64,000 bases of DNA from NCBI GenBank assembly GCA_963703085.1, contig OY969789.1, positions 1,550,001 to 1,614,000 on the forward strand, given 5' to 3'. How positions within the stretch are numbered: position 1 is the first letter of the stretch; the number at the start of each line of letters is the position of its first letter. This document shows positions 25,115 through 33,234 of this stretch, in pieces. The DNA is from DATAEG01 sp963703085. Lineage in GTDB: Bacteria > Actinomycetota > Actinomycetes > Mycobacteriales > Jatrophihabitantaceae. Below the pieces are notes generated by a model. That model worked only from the letters and a program-made list of their open reading frames with translations, was not told where the DNA came from and did not search any database. Made by a program: the position numbers and the translations under genes.

Positions 25115-25130
25115 ATTTGTCTATACCACT
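25115..25130. promoter_or_regulatory. DasR-type dre operator
   Basis: ATTTGTCTATACCACT matches the Streptomyces dre consensus ACTGGTCTAGACCACT at 13 of 16 positions by my alignment. It lies in the 223-bp gap between the divergent SIS-ngcEFG operon and the sugar kinase, 32 bp upstream of the kinase start and next to a TAAGGT -10-like box (25147-25152). DasR itself is not encoded in this window. Confidence 0.7.
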
Positions 25131-25161
25131 TTGCCGTGGTCGGCCCTAAGGTAGACGAATC

Positions 25162-26157
25162 GTGATGCAGCCACTGGTATGCGGGGCCGACCTCGGTGGC
25201 ACCAGCACCCGGGTCACCACCGCCGACCTGGCCGGAAACCGTCTTGGCGTGGGGCGGGCCGGCGGCGGAAATCCAACGACGCACGGGGTAACAGCGGCGG
25301 CCGAATCACTCGCGGCAGCACTGCGCGCTGCGCTGCAGGGGCTCGACCCGGCCCGGGTGGTGGCGCTGGTGCTCGGGCTGGCCGGCGGTGGCGCGCTCGC
25401 CGACCCGCGCGCCGCGGCCGGGTACGCCGAGATGCTGCGCTCGATCGGCGTGCTGGCTGCGCCGGTGGTGGTCGGCGACGGGTTGTGCGCCTTCGCGTCG
25501 GCGACGCCCGAGCCGGACGGGACGGTGTTGCTGGCCGGTACCGGCGCCGCCGCCGCGCGCATCCGGGATCACGATCTGCGCGAGACTGCCGACGGCCTGG
25601 GGTGGCTGCTGGGCGACGAGGGGTCGGCGTACTGGATCGGCCGGGAAGCGCTGCGCGCGGTGCTGGCGGAGGTGGGCGGGGTCGGCGCGCCCTCGATCCT
25701 GCGCGCCGAGGTGTGTGGTGCGCTGCTGGGCCGCGCGCCCGGCGACGCCATGCGCGACCGCAACGAGCTGATCAACGCCGCGGCCGCCGGCCCACCGATC
25801 CGGCTGGCCACGCTGGCCACCCTCGTCGTGGCCGGTGAACAGCATGGCGACGACGTCTGTGCGGGCATCTGCGACCGTGCCGCCGAGCTGCTCTGCGCGA
25901 CGGTCAGCGCGGTGCGCGACGCCGACGAGAACACCCCGATCGTCGTCAATGGCGGCGTCGTGCGCTCGGCCGTATCGCCGGTCGGGTCACGGGTTCGCGC
26001 GTTGCTCAGCGCCCGGTTCGCCGGACCTGTGCTGGCACCCACGGACGGCACCATCGGGGCGGCGTGGCTCGGCATCAGGGCGGTGGATCCGGGCGGTGAC
26101 CTCGAGGCAGCGCACCGGCGCCTGCGCGATTCGGCGGAACCGGCGGCAACTCAGTGA
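25162..26157 (+). CDS. N-acetylglucosamine kinase (BadF/BadG family)
   Basis: 331 residues. ASKHA-type ATPase fold: phosphate 1 loop GADLGGTSTRVTTADLAGN near 8-26, DGLCAFASATPEPDG with a catalytic-type Asp near 105, phosphate 2 LLAGTGAAA, GDEGSAYWIGREALR, and adenosine motif IVVNGGVVRSAV. Eukaryotic and bacterial N-acetylglucosamine kinases share this layout. It would phosphorylate the sugar delivered by NgcEFG. Divergent from that operon under a common dre-like site. Ends 7 bp inside the convergent PH-like gene. Glucosamine kinase is an alternative. Confidence 0.82.
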   Translation: MMQPLVCGADLGGTSTRVTTADLAGNRLGVGRAGGGNPTTHGVTAAAESLAAALRAALQGLDPARVVALVLGLAGGGALADPRAAAGYAEMLRSIGVLAAPVVVGDGLCAFASATPEPDGTVLLAGTGAAAARIRDHDLRETADGLGWLLGDEGSAYWIGREALRAVLAEVGGVGAPSILRAEVCGALLGRAPGDAMRDRNELINAAAAGPPIRLATLATLVVAGEQHGDDVCAGICDRAAELLCATVSAVRDADENTPIVVNGGVVRSAVSPVGSRVRALLSARFAGPVLAPTDGTIGAAWLGIRAVDPGGDLEAAHRRLRDSAEPAATQ

Positions 26158-26729
26158 GGAGGCACATCAGTACCGCCGACCGTAGGTCCAGGCGGTCGCG
26201 TCCTTGCCGAGCTTGCGAGGCCGGCGCCATAGGCCTTGCGCAACTTCCGCTCGGTCCGCTCGTTCATCCCGACCCGACGACGCTGCAACGCCCACGGCGC
26301 GACGGCGCGCAGCACCTTGCGCATGGGGTAGTCCAGCTGCGAAATCACCACGATGCCCTCATACCGTGGGAAGAGCGACCACTTGCGCTTGACCGAGCGG
26401 ATGTCGGCGCTCACCAACGAGAACGAGGCCCCCGACCGGCCGCCCCTGGAGTAGTTCACCTGTTCCACCCGGTGCAGAGCCAGCGGCGGCTCCCAGCCGT
26501 GCAGGCCGCGGACCCGCAGCTCCCTGTCATCGAAGACGAGGCGCCCCCGCCAGAGGCTGACGAACCATGGGGCGAACAAGGCAACGACAACCAGCCCGAA
26601 GATGCCCAGCGCGACCGTGCCCTGGACGAAGCCGGCGACCGCGATGGCCAGGAAGCCTGCCTCGATCAGCAGGAATGCGATCCGCATCCACAGCTGGGTC
26701 TTGATCACGGTGGGTGCCACGGCCGTCAT
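26151..26729 (-). CDS. PH-like-domain membrane protein
   Basis: 192 residues. Two membrane helices at about 15-35 and 40-58 precede a soluble beta-rich region (GRLVFDDRELRVRGLHGWEP, LALHRVEQVNYSRGG) that looks like a bacterial PH domain. The C-terminus is basic (RRRVGMNERTERKLRKAYG). Such proteins are common in actinobacteria, function unknown. Head to head with the DUF5107 gene, 38 bp apart, so the two share a promoter region. Confidence 0.65.
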   Translation of the reverse strand: MTAVAPTVIKTQLWMRIAFLLIEAGFLAIAVAGFVQGTVALGIFGLVVVALFAPWFVSLWRGRLVFDDRELRVRGLHGWEPPLALHRVEQVNYSRGGRSGASFSLVSADIRSVKRKWSLFPRYEGIVVISQLDYPMRKVLRAVAPWALQRRRVGMNERTERKLRKAYGAGLASSARTRPPGPTVGGTDVPPH

Positions 26730-26767
26730 TCAAGCAGCCAGGCCGTCGAGCCAAGGACCGCGACCCG

Positions 26768-28672
26768 ATGACCGAACTACGTCAGGAACTGCTCACCCTG
26801 CCAGCTGCCGAGCTGGGCGCGGACAACCCGCTGCCGGCCCTGCGCCCGCTCGGGACGCTGGCCGAGTTGACCAACGTGGACGAGCTGGCCGCTGATATGG
26901 CGGAGCGGATCCGGTACGGGCGGTTGCGAACCCTGCTGCCGTATTCCGTTCAGGACGGCTACGGCCGCCCGCGCACCGAGCGCGCCATCGCCACCGTCGT
27001 GCTGGAGAACGAGCACCTGCGGGCGACGGTGCTACCGGAATTCGGCGGCCGGCTGTGGTCCTTGGTCGACCGCGCCACCGACCGCGAGTTGCTGTTTTGC
27101 AACGGGGTGCTGGCCTTCGCCAACCTCGCCTTGCGCGGGGCTTGGTTCGCCGGTGGGGTGGAATGGAATCTCGGGTCGACGGGGCACAGCACGCTCACCT
27201 GCGCGCCCCTGCACGTCGCGCGCGTCGCCACTGCGGACGGCGACCCCGTGCTACGGCTGTGGGAGTGGGAACGCTCCCGCGATCTGGTCTTCCAAGTCGA
27301 CCTGCGCCTGCCTCCCGGGGCGCGCTGCCTCTACGTCAACGTGCGGGTGCGCAACCCGAACGACGACGCCGAGGTGCCGCTGTACTGGTGGTCGAACATG
27401 GCGGTACCGCAGCGCCCGAAGACCCGCGTGCTCGCACCGGCAACCGCCGCCTGGCGGTCCGGCTACACCGGCCGGCTCGAGTATGTAGCAGTCCCGGTAC
27501 CGGACGACGGGGACGCCAGCTACCCGGCCCAGGCGCCGCGTGCCGCCGACTACTTCTTCGACATCGACCCGTCCCGGCGGCCGTGGATCGCTGCCCTGGA
27601 CGAACACGGCTACGGCCTGGCGCACACGTCGACGGCGGCGCTGCGCGGCCGCAAGCTGTTCTGTTGGGGCGCCAGCGCCGGCGGCAGGCGTTGGCAGGAA
27701 TGGCTGACCGGCCCGGACGCGGAGTACGCAGAGATCCAGGCCGGGCTGGCCACCACCCAACTGGAGCACGTCCGGCTCGGCGCCGGTGCGGAGTTGTGCT
27801 GGACCGAGGCCTATGGCCCGGTCCAGGTGTCCGAGCCCGCGGCGGAATGGCAGCAGGCGTGCGCGGCGCTGGAGAGTGCCCTGGCCGACGTGGTGACGCC
27901 GGCAGAGGTGGATGCGGCACATACGGCGTGGCGCGCTGCGGTGGCCGACACCGAGCCCGCCGAGCTGCTGGCGACCGGCTCGGGATGGGGTGCGCTGGAA
28001 CTGCGGGCCCGCGCCGCGGACGCGCTGCCCGGAACGCCGTTCGCCGCGCCGACGCGGCCCACGCCGGCAGAGCAGGTCTTCGCGGCACTGCTCGACACCG
28101 GGTCCCTGCCATCGCTGGACCCGGCCGAACCGCCGCCGCTGCCGCCGATCACCGAGCACTGGCAGCGCCGCCTCGCCGGCGCCGGATCCGGCTGGCTTGC
28201 CCAGCTGTACCGGGGGTTGGCGCTGGCCGCCACCGGTGACGACGCTGCCGCGCGTAGCGCCCTGACCGCCTCGCTGCTCGACCGGCGCACCGCTTGGGCG
28301 CTGCATGCATTGGCGCTGCTGCCGGGAGCGGATCGCTGCGGGTTGCTCGCCGAGGCGGTCACGCTGGCTGCGGACTGTGCGCCGCTGCGGCTGGCCCTTG
28401 CCGTGGCTCAGCTCGAGGACGGCGACCCGTCCGGCGCGCTCGCCACGCTGGACGGCTTCCCCGGCGACGATCCGCGGTTCGGTCGCAGCTGCCTGCTGCG
28501 GGCGCGCGCGCTGGTGGCGGCCGGGGACCTCGACGCCGCGGCTAGTGTCTTTGCTGCCGGGTTCGAGATGGCCGACATCCGCGAGGGGTCCGACGAACTC
28601 ACCGCAACCTGGCGGGCGGTCGCGGGCGACGCTCCGCTGCCGGCACGGTACGACTTCCGGATGAAGAGCTGA
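26768..28672 (+). CDS. DUF5107 protein (aldose-epimerase-like plus TPR-like region)
   Basis: 634 residues. Residues about 60-370 form a galactose-mutarotase-like beta-sandwich: VVLENEHLRATVLPEFGGRL, WFAGGVEWNLGSTGHS, YWWSNMAVPQ, EYAEIQAGLATTQLEHVRL. This matches DUF5107 proteins, which have an N-terminal sugar-binding sandwich followed by TPR-like helices; the second half here is Ala-rich and helical. Substrate unknown. The ATG at 26768 has AAGGA upstream; an earlier GTG at 26714 would overlap the divergent gene. Placed beside the amino-sugar operon, which suggests a role with sugars or glycosides (inference). Confidence 0.75.
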   Translation: MTELRQELLTLPAAELGADNPLPALRPLGTLAELTNVDELAADMAERIRYGRLRTLLPYSVQDGYGRPRTERAIATVVLENEHLRATVLPEFGGRLWSLVDRATDRELLFCNGVLAFANLALRGAWFAGGVEWNLGSTGHSTLTCAPLHVARVATADGDPVLRLWEWERSRDLVFQVDLRLPPGARCLYVNVRVRNPNDDAEVPLYWWSNMAVPQRPKTRVLAPATAAWRSGYTGRLEYVAVPVPDDGDASYPAQAPRAADYFFDIDPSRRPWIAALDEHGYGLAHTSTAALRGRKLFCWGASAGGRRWQEWLTGPDAEYAEIQAGLATTQLEHVRLGAGAELCWTEAYGPVQVSEPAAEWQQACAALESALADVVTPAEVDAAHTAWRAAVADTEPAELLATGSGWGALELRARAADALPGTPFAAPTRPTPAEQVFAALLDTGSLPSLDPAEPPPLPPITEHWQRRLAGAGSGWLAQLYRGLALAATGDDAAARSALTASLLDRRTAWALHALALLPGADRCGLLAEAVTLAADCAPLRLALAVAQLEDGDPSGALATLDGFPGDDPRFGRSCLLRARALVAAGDLDAAASVFAAGFEMADIREGSDELTATWRAVAGDAPLPARYDFRMKS

Positions 28673-28692
28673 GCCGCGCAGAGGGGTTGTCG

Positions 28693-29190
28693 ATGAAGAT
28701 CAACATCAACGGCACGGAGTACGACTCCTGGGACGACGTCCCCGCGGAGTTGCGCGGCACTCTGCAGGGCGCGCTGCCGGATGCCAACCACGACGGTGTC
28801 CCTGACCTCTTCCAGGGCGGCCCGCTGCCCACCGAGTCGATCGTGCGCAGCTCGACCACGATCGCCATCGGGGACAAGACCTACAACTCCATCGACGAGG
28901 TACCCGAGCCGCTGCGCGAGACGCTCCGCCGGTCCGGGTTGTTCGCGCAGCCGGGCAGCGGCCAGGGCAGCGCTCAGCCTGTCGACGCCGGGACCCAACC
29001 GGGTCAGCCGCCGGTGTCGCAACCGGTCGCGCAGCCGGCAACCGGCCAGCCGGCATACCCGCCGCAGCCTGCCCAGCTGGCCTACCAAGAACCGCCGCAG
29101 ATCTCCGGTGGGATGGTCACTCTGAACGGCCAGCCCTACGACCCGAACCAGCCGGAGAAGAAGCGGCACTGGTGGAGTCGCAAGGGCTGA
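28693..29190 (+). CDS. Unknown protein with repeated Tyr-Ser-Asp-Glu-Val-Pro motif
   Basis: 165 residues; I do not recognise a family. Two copies of one motif are visible: INGTEYDSWDDVPAELRGTL at about 4-23 and IGDKTYNSIDEVPEPLRETL at about 57-76, with a third, partial copy, LNGQPYDP, near the C-terminus. Between them a Gln/Pro-rich linker (about 85-140) is disordered. Contains an EF-hand-like stretch DANHDGVPDLF at 28-38 between the first two copies. Ends basic (KKRHWWSRKG). The ATG was preferred to a TTG two codons earlier; GAGGGG precedes it. Follows the DUF5107 gene by 20 bp, likely co-transcribed. Confidence 0.65.
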   Translation: MKININGTEYDSWDDVPAELRGTLQGALPDANHDGVPDLFQGGPLPTESIVRSSTTIAIGDKTYNSIDEVPEPLRETLRRSGLFAQPGSGQGSAQPVDAGTQPGQPPVSQPVAQPATGQPAYPPQPAQLAYQEPPQISGGMVTLNGQPYDPNQPEKKRHWWSRKG

Positions 29191-29223
29191 CCCAGCCGGC
29201 GGGCGATCCGCGGTCCGGCGTCC

Positions 29224-29229
29224 TACTCT
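29224..29229 (+). promoter_or_regulatory. -10 box of leaderless PLDc_N gene
   Basis: TACTCT followed by exactly 6 nt and then the GTG start at 29236, the geometry of an actinobacterial leaderless promoter. No RBS precedes that GTG, which supports the reading. Confidence 0.5.
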
Positions 29230-29235
29230 TGGCGG

Positions 29236-29604
29236 GTGCTCTTCTTCGCCGGTGGTGTACTGGGGTTGCTGGCGGTCGCCTTCTGGTTGTTCGGCGTCTT
29301 CGACGCGTTGACTGCGCCGGCCGACAAGGTGCGGGCCATGCAGAAGCCGCTCTGGATCCTGGTCGCCCTCATCGGGCTGGACCTCGGTGCGGTGCTCTGG
29401 TTCGTCTTCGGCAGACCTCGGGTCGGTGTGCCCGGTCTGGAGCAGCGGGATCGCCGGTCGGACATGTGGGGCGGTGCCTTCGAGCGGCCGCAACGCCCGT
29501 CGTCACGGCCCGGTGCGAAACGACCGATCGCGCCGGATGACGACCCGGAGTTTCTCCGCAGCCTCAACAAGCCGCGGCCCGAGGACGACGTCCCGCCTGG
29601 CTGA
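29236..29604 (+). CDS. PLDc_N / DUF2516-like membrane protein
   Basis: 122 residues. Two membrane helices at about 2-22 and 41-60, with the phospholipase D N-terminal-like stretch KPLWILVALIGLDLGAVLWF ending in GRPR. The rest is a charged cytoplasmic tail. A protein of this kind lies next to ccsB in mycobacteria (Rv0530A region), as here. Function unknown. Tail to tail with ccsB; both stop codons sit inside one small palindrome. Confidence 0.72.
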   Translation: MLFFAGGVLGLLAVAFWLFGVFDALTAPADKVRAMQKPLWILVALIGLDLGAVLWFVFGRPRVGVPGLEQRDRRSDMWGGAFERPQRPSSRPGAKRPIAPDDDPEFLRSLNKPRPEDDVPPG

Positions 29605-29622
29605 GTCGCGCGACGCGCTCAG
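29601..29622. terminator. Bidirectional hairpin covering both stop codons
   Basis: CTGAG-T-CGCG-CGA-CGCG-CTCAG: a 9-bp stem with one bulged T and a 3-nt loop. It contains the TGA of the PLDc_N gene and, on the other strand, the TGA of ccsB. Small but symmetrical; no T-run. Role as a shared terminator is inferred. Confidence 0.45.
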
Positions 29623-30689
29623 TTCAATCCGGCGTAGCTGTGCAGGCCGGAGATCACGATGTTCACCACAAAGAAGTTGAAGGTCATGGCGGCGAACCCG
29701 GCGACGTTGATCCACGCGGCAGCGCGGCCCTTCCAGCCGGCCGTGGCGCGGGCGTGCAGATACGCGGCGTAGACGACCCAGGCGATGAAGGCCCACGTCT
29801 CCTTCGGGTCCCATCCCCAGTAACGTCCCCACGCTGCCTCGGCCCAGATCGCGCCGCAGATGACGCCGAAGGTGTAGATCGGGAATGCGAAGGCGACGAT
29901 CCGGTACGCCGACTTGTCCAATGCCGAGGCGGCCGGAAGCCGATCGCCGATCGACACCGGGAAACGGGTACTGGCGCCGCTGGCCTGCGCCGCGTCGTAG
30001 CGGCGGCGGACCAGGAACAGCATGCTGAGCACCGCGGAGACCAGCAGCATTCCCTCGCCGGTGGCGGCCGCGGACACATGGATCGCCAACCAGTAGGACT
30101 GCAGCGCGGGCACCAGCGGCTGCGCCTTCGCGTACAGCACGGTGCCGGCCAGGAACATCACGACGATCACCGGGATCATCACGAACAGGCCGAGGTACCG
30201 CAGCTGCGGTGCGCGCAGCAGCGTCACCAGCCAGGCAGCGACGGCGACCATGCCGACCACCGCGGAGAACTCGTACATGTTCCCCCACGGCACCCGGTCG
30301 ACCGCGATACCCCGGATCGACACCGAGGCGACGTGCACCAGGAACCCGATGACGGTCAGCCCGACCGCGGCCCGGCCGATCCACTCGGTACGCCGCGAGC
30401 CGTCCTTGCCGCCGCCGTCGTCGACGATCTCGACCAGCGGCGTTGCCGTCTCGCGCCGGCTCGCCGTGCTGTCGCTGAGGCTCTCCGCGGTAGACAGGCC
30501 GGCCGACCCGACCAGCACCTTCTCGGTCGTCGGAGCGACGCTCACGACGGGGGTGGTGGCCGCGATCTTGCCGCGCCTGCCGAAGGCGTACTCGGCGGTG
30601 TAGCCGAAGGCGGCCAGGGCGTACGTCGCGATGGCAGTGGTGAACAGCCCATCGGCCAGGTGCGCAAGCCCGTCGTTGACGGAGCTCAT
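29619..30689 (-). CDS. ccsB: Cytochrome c biogenesis protein CcsB (CcsA family)
   Basis: 356 residues from the ATG at MSSVNDGLAH; a longer in-frame reading to 30824 has Arg-rich low-complexity sequence and is rejected. Around eight membrane helices. The haem-handling tryptophan-rich motif is intact: WGRYWGWDPKETWAFIAW near 285-302, with His ligands in HVASVS and AIHVSAAA. With ResB it forms the system II synthase that exports haem and attaches it to CXXCH of c-type cytochromes outside the membrane. Last gene of the minus-strand tlpA-ccdA-resB-ccsB run. The 73-bp gap to resB is a GCTCGC-rich low-complexity stretch. Confidence 0.95.
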   Translation of the reverse strand: MSSVNDGLAHLADGLFTTAIATYALAAFGYTAEYAFGRRGKIAATTPVVSVAPTTEKVLVGSAGLSTAESLSDSTASRRETATPLVEIVDDGGGKDGSRRTEWIGRAAVGLTVIGFLVHVASVSIRGIAVDRVPWGNMYEFSAVVGMVAVAAWLVTLLRAPQLRYLGLFVMIPVIVVMFLAGTVLYAKAQPLVPALQSYWLAIHVSAAATGEGMLLVSAVLSMLFLVRRRYDAAQASGASTRFPVSIGDRLPAASALDKSAYRIVAFAFPIYTFGVICGAIWAEAAWGRYWGWDPKETWAFIAWVVYAAYLHARATAGWKGRAAAWINVAGFAAMTFNFFVVNIVISGLHSYAGLN

Positions 30690-30762
30690 TGCTCGGCTCC
30701 GCGCTCGGTCCGCTCCTCGGGCGCTGCGGCGCCCTGCGACGCTCGCTCGCTGTCGCCTTCGG

Positions 30763-32439
30763 TCACCGCTCCTCACTCCCCTTCGCTGCGGGCCGGCTCG
30801 CCGCGTCCTCGCCGTCGGGTGCAAGTCGGCGCAGCAATGTGGCGAATTCCTCGGTGAAGTTGCCCGAATCGCTTCGGGCCAGGCCGCCGATGCTGACCAG
30901 GGTAGGAGTGCCCGCCGCTGGTTGCCCCTTCGGGGTGCGCTCGGCCGGGACGAGGCGCAGCCACACCCGGCGACGCCGGATGCCCAACGAGCCGATCAGG
31001 CCGACCACCATCGCGGCTGCGGCGAGCAGCAAGTACTGCTGTGTCGGGTCGTGCGACACCTGGATGCTGGCGTACTGCTTCCAGCCGTCGAAGGTGACCG
31101 ATGCGCCGGTCGAGGTCGTCACCGTCTCGCCGACCTTCAGGTTCTTCTGGCCGACCCGCTTCAGCTTGCCGCTGCTGATGAGTGTCGGATCGAGGGAGTA
31201 GACGCTGCGCGGCACCCCATCGTTACCGACATCGCCTTGATAGACGAAGAGTCCGAGCACCGGGTCCTGGGCCCGCGGCGAGGCCGAGCCGATCGTGCCG
31301 CCCGGTTCGGCCACCGGGGTGGGCGCGAAGAACCCGGATAGGCCGATGTCGTTGCGGTGCGAACCGTTCGCCTCGGCCTTGCCGGGGAACTGGAAAGCAC
31401 CCTCGCTGAAGTACGTGTTCGGGTCCTGCGGAATGAACGCGGCGGTGTTGGTGACCTTGGTGCCGTCCGGCATCGTCACCGTGACGGTGGGCGCGAAGCC
31501 GTGACCGATGAGGTACACCCGGTCGCCACCGACACGCAGCGGGTGGTTGACCGTGATTCGCTTGTGCTCGGCGTTGCCGTCGGCGCCGCGCGAGTAGGTG
31601 ACGTCCGCAGCAAATTGCTTCGGCTCGCCGGTGTCGAGGTAGGTGGCGGTGAACTTGTTCAGGTCGTCGATGCAGAACGGGGCGACCCGGCCGTCCTGAG
31701 CCAACCGGCCCGGTCGCCACGAGTCGTACTGCTGCACCTGGTTGCAGAACGACGAGCCCTCGATGAGGATCACCGAGCCCGTGTAACCCCACAGCCGGCC
31801 GATCGCGATCGCGAACAGCGCGCACAGCAAGGCAATGTGGAAGAGGAGGTTGCCGGTCTCCCGGCTGTACCCCTTCTCCGCCGAGATCGTGACGACGCCA
31901 CGCTTCTCCGTGCGCACCTCGGTGCGCCACCGCCGGCCGAGCGCAGCGCGCAGTTGCGTGGCCGCGTCCTCGGGCGGCTCGTCCACCGTGAACGCGCCGG
32001 ACTCGGGCAGCCGGTCGAGGTTCTTCGGCGCGGCCAGCGGCCGGGCTCGCAGCGCCCGCCAGTGCAACCTGATCCGGGGCACCAGGCAGCCGACCAGCGA
32101 CACGGCAAGCAGCAGGTAGATCGCCGCGAACCAGGGCGAGCCGAACACGTCGAAGAAACCGAACCGGTTCAGCAGCCGGCCCCACCCGCCGTGCGTGGCC
32201 AGGTACTGCTGCACGTTGCTCGGATTGAGCGGGCGTTGCGGCAGCAGGGATCCGGGCACCGATGCGACCGCCAGCAGGAAGAGCAGGACGAGCGCGGTGC
32301 GCATGCTGATCAGCCGCCGCCAGGCCCGTCGGGAGACCCGCACCACCTCGTTCAGCGGCCCACGCGGCGGCCGGCCCGGTGGCGTCGTGGCCGGCCCTTT
32401 GGTCGCCTTTTTGGCAGTACTACCGGTGGAGACCGTCAC
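30763..32439 (-). CDS. resB: Cytochrome c biogenesis protein ResB
   Basis: 558 residues from a GTG that overlaps the ccdA stop (GTGA). Membrane helices lie near 45-65, 95-118 and 195-215, a large external beta domain covers about 225-465, and a last helix is near 470-490 (YLLLAAAAMVVGLIGSLG). The hallmark stretch RTALVLLFLLAVASVPGSLL PQRPLNP opens the first helix. Partner of CcsB in haem delivery. The last 50 residues are disordered. Matches Rv0528 in position. Confidence 0.94.
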   Translation of the reverse strand: MTVSTGSTAKKATKGPATTPPGRPPRGPLNEVVRVSRRAWRRLISMRTALVLLFLLAVASVPGSLLPQRPLNPSNVQQYLATHGGWGRLLNRFGFFDVFGSPWFAAIYLLLAVSLVGCLVPRIRLHWRALRARPLAAPKNLDRLPESGAFTVDEPPEDAATQLRAALGRRWRTEVRTEKRGVVTISAEKGYSRETGNLLFHIALLCALFAIAIGRLWGYTGSVILIEGSSFCNQVQQYDSWRPGRLAQDGRVAPFCIDDLNKFTATYLDTGEPKQFAADVTYSRGADGNAEHKRITVNHPLRVGGDRVYLIGHGFAPTVTVTMPDGTKVTNTAAFIPQDPNTYFSEGAFQFPGKAEANGSHRNDIGLSGFFAPTPVAEPGGTIGSASPRAQDPVLGLFVYQGDVGNDGVPRSVYSLDPTLISSGKLKRVGQKNLKVGETVTTSTGASVTFDGWKQYASIQVSHDPTQQYLLLAAAAMVVGLIGSLGIRRRRVWLRLVPAERTPKGQPAAGTPTLVSIGGLARSDSGNFTEEFATLLRRLAPDGEDAASRPAAKGSEER

Positions 32440-33221
32440 AGTCCGCTCCCCACCCCGGGGCTCTGCCCGGTCCAATTCAGGAGCTGGTTCATCCAGTCGT
32501 TCCACGTGCCGGTCAGCAGCAACACGCCGATGACGATGAGCAGCGCGCCGCCGATCCGGCCCACCGCGCGAGCATGCCGGCGCACGAAGGTCAGTGCGCC
32601 GGTCACCCACCCGACGCCGAGCGCCACGAGCACGAACGGGACGCCCAGACCGATGCAGTAGGCGACGGTGAGGAAGGCGCCACGTCCTGCGGTGCCCTGC
32701 GTGGAGGCGAGGCTGAGCACAGCGCCGAACGTCGGGGTCAGGCACGGTGTCCAGGCCAGCCCGAAGGCGATGCCCAGCACCGGCGCGCCGAGCAACCCGG
32801 CTCGGGGCAGTCGGTGCACCTTCAGTTCCCGTTGCAGGAACGGGATTCCGCCGAGGAAGACGATGCCGAGGACGATCACGAGAGCGCCGAGAATCCGCTG
32901 CAGGGTCTCCTTGTGCACCACGATCGCGTCGGCGAGGCTGCCGAACAGGATGCCCTGCGCCACGAATATCGCAGTGAACCCGAACACGAACAGCACCGCA
33001 CCGGACACCATCCGGCGCTGGCTCGGACCAGCGCTGGTCGACTCGGTGTCACCGGTCAGTCCGGTGACGTAGGAGAGGTAGCCGGGCACCAGCGGCAGCA
33101 CGCACGGTGAGAGAAAGCCGATCAGCCCGACCAGTGCGGCCGCGCCGGCGGCAGCGAGCAGGGAGCCGTCGGTCACGGTATTGGCAAAGCCGGTGGCGAC
33201 GGGCACGGCGAGTCCGGACAT
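32436..33221 (-). CDS. ccdA: Thiol-disulfide transporter CcdA
   Basis: 261 residues, six membrane helices. The two redox Cys are in the expected places: LSPCVLPLVPGYLSYVTG near 38-55 and AWTPCLTPTFG near 152-162. It moves electrons from cytosolic thioredoxin across the membrane to TlpA/ResA, keeping apocytochrome c thiols reduced. Starts 13 bp after tlpA ends; 4-bp overlap with resB. Confidence 0.94.
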   Translation of the reverse strand: MSGLAVPVATGFANTVTDGSLLAAAGAAALVGLIGFLSPCVLPLVPGYLSYVTGLTGDTESTSAGPSQRRMVSGAVLFVFGFTAIFVAQGILFGSLADAIVVHKETLQRILGALVIVLGIVFLGGIPFLQRELKVHRLPRAGLLGAPVLGIAFGLAWTPCLTPTFGAVLSLASTQGTAGRGAFLTVAYCIGLGVPFVLVALGVGWVTGALTFVRRHARAVGRIGGALLIVIGVLLLTGTWNDWMNQLLNWTGQSPGVGSGL

Positions 33222-33234
33222 GAATCGAGGCGAC

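Noticed and set aside
25081..25161. Short upstream gene in the ngc/kinase gap
   Set aside because: No frame with an RBS; the stretch is explained by the dre-like site and promoter.
30690..30762. Repeat element or small gene between ccsB and resB
   Set aside because: GCTCGC-rich low-complexity sequence only; no exact repeat unit and no start with an RBS.
32440..32745. N-terminal extension of ResB by about 100 residues
   Set aside because: It runs through the ccdA coding region in another frame and has no membrane or signal features; the GTG overlapping the ccdA stop is the natural start.
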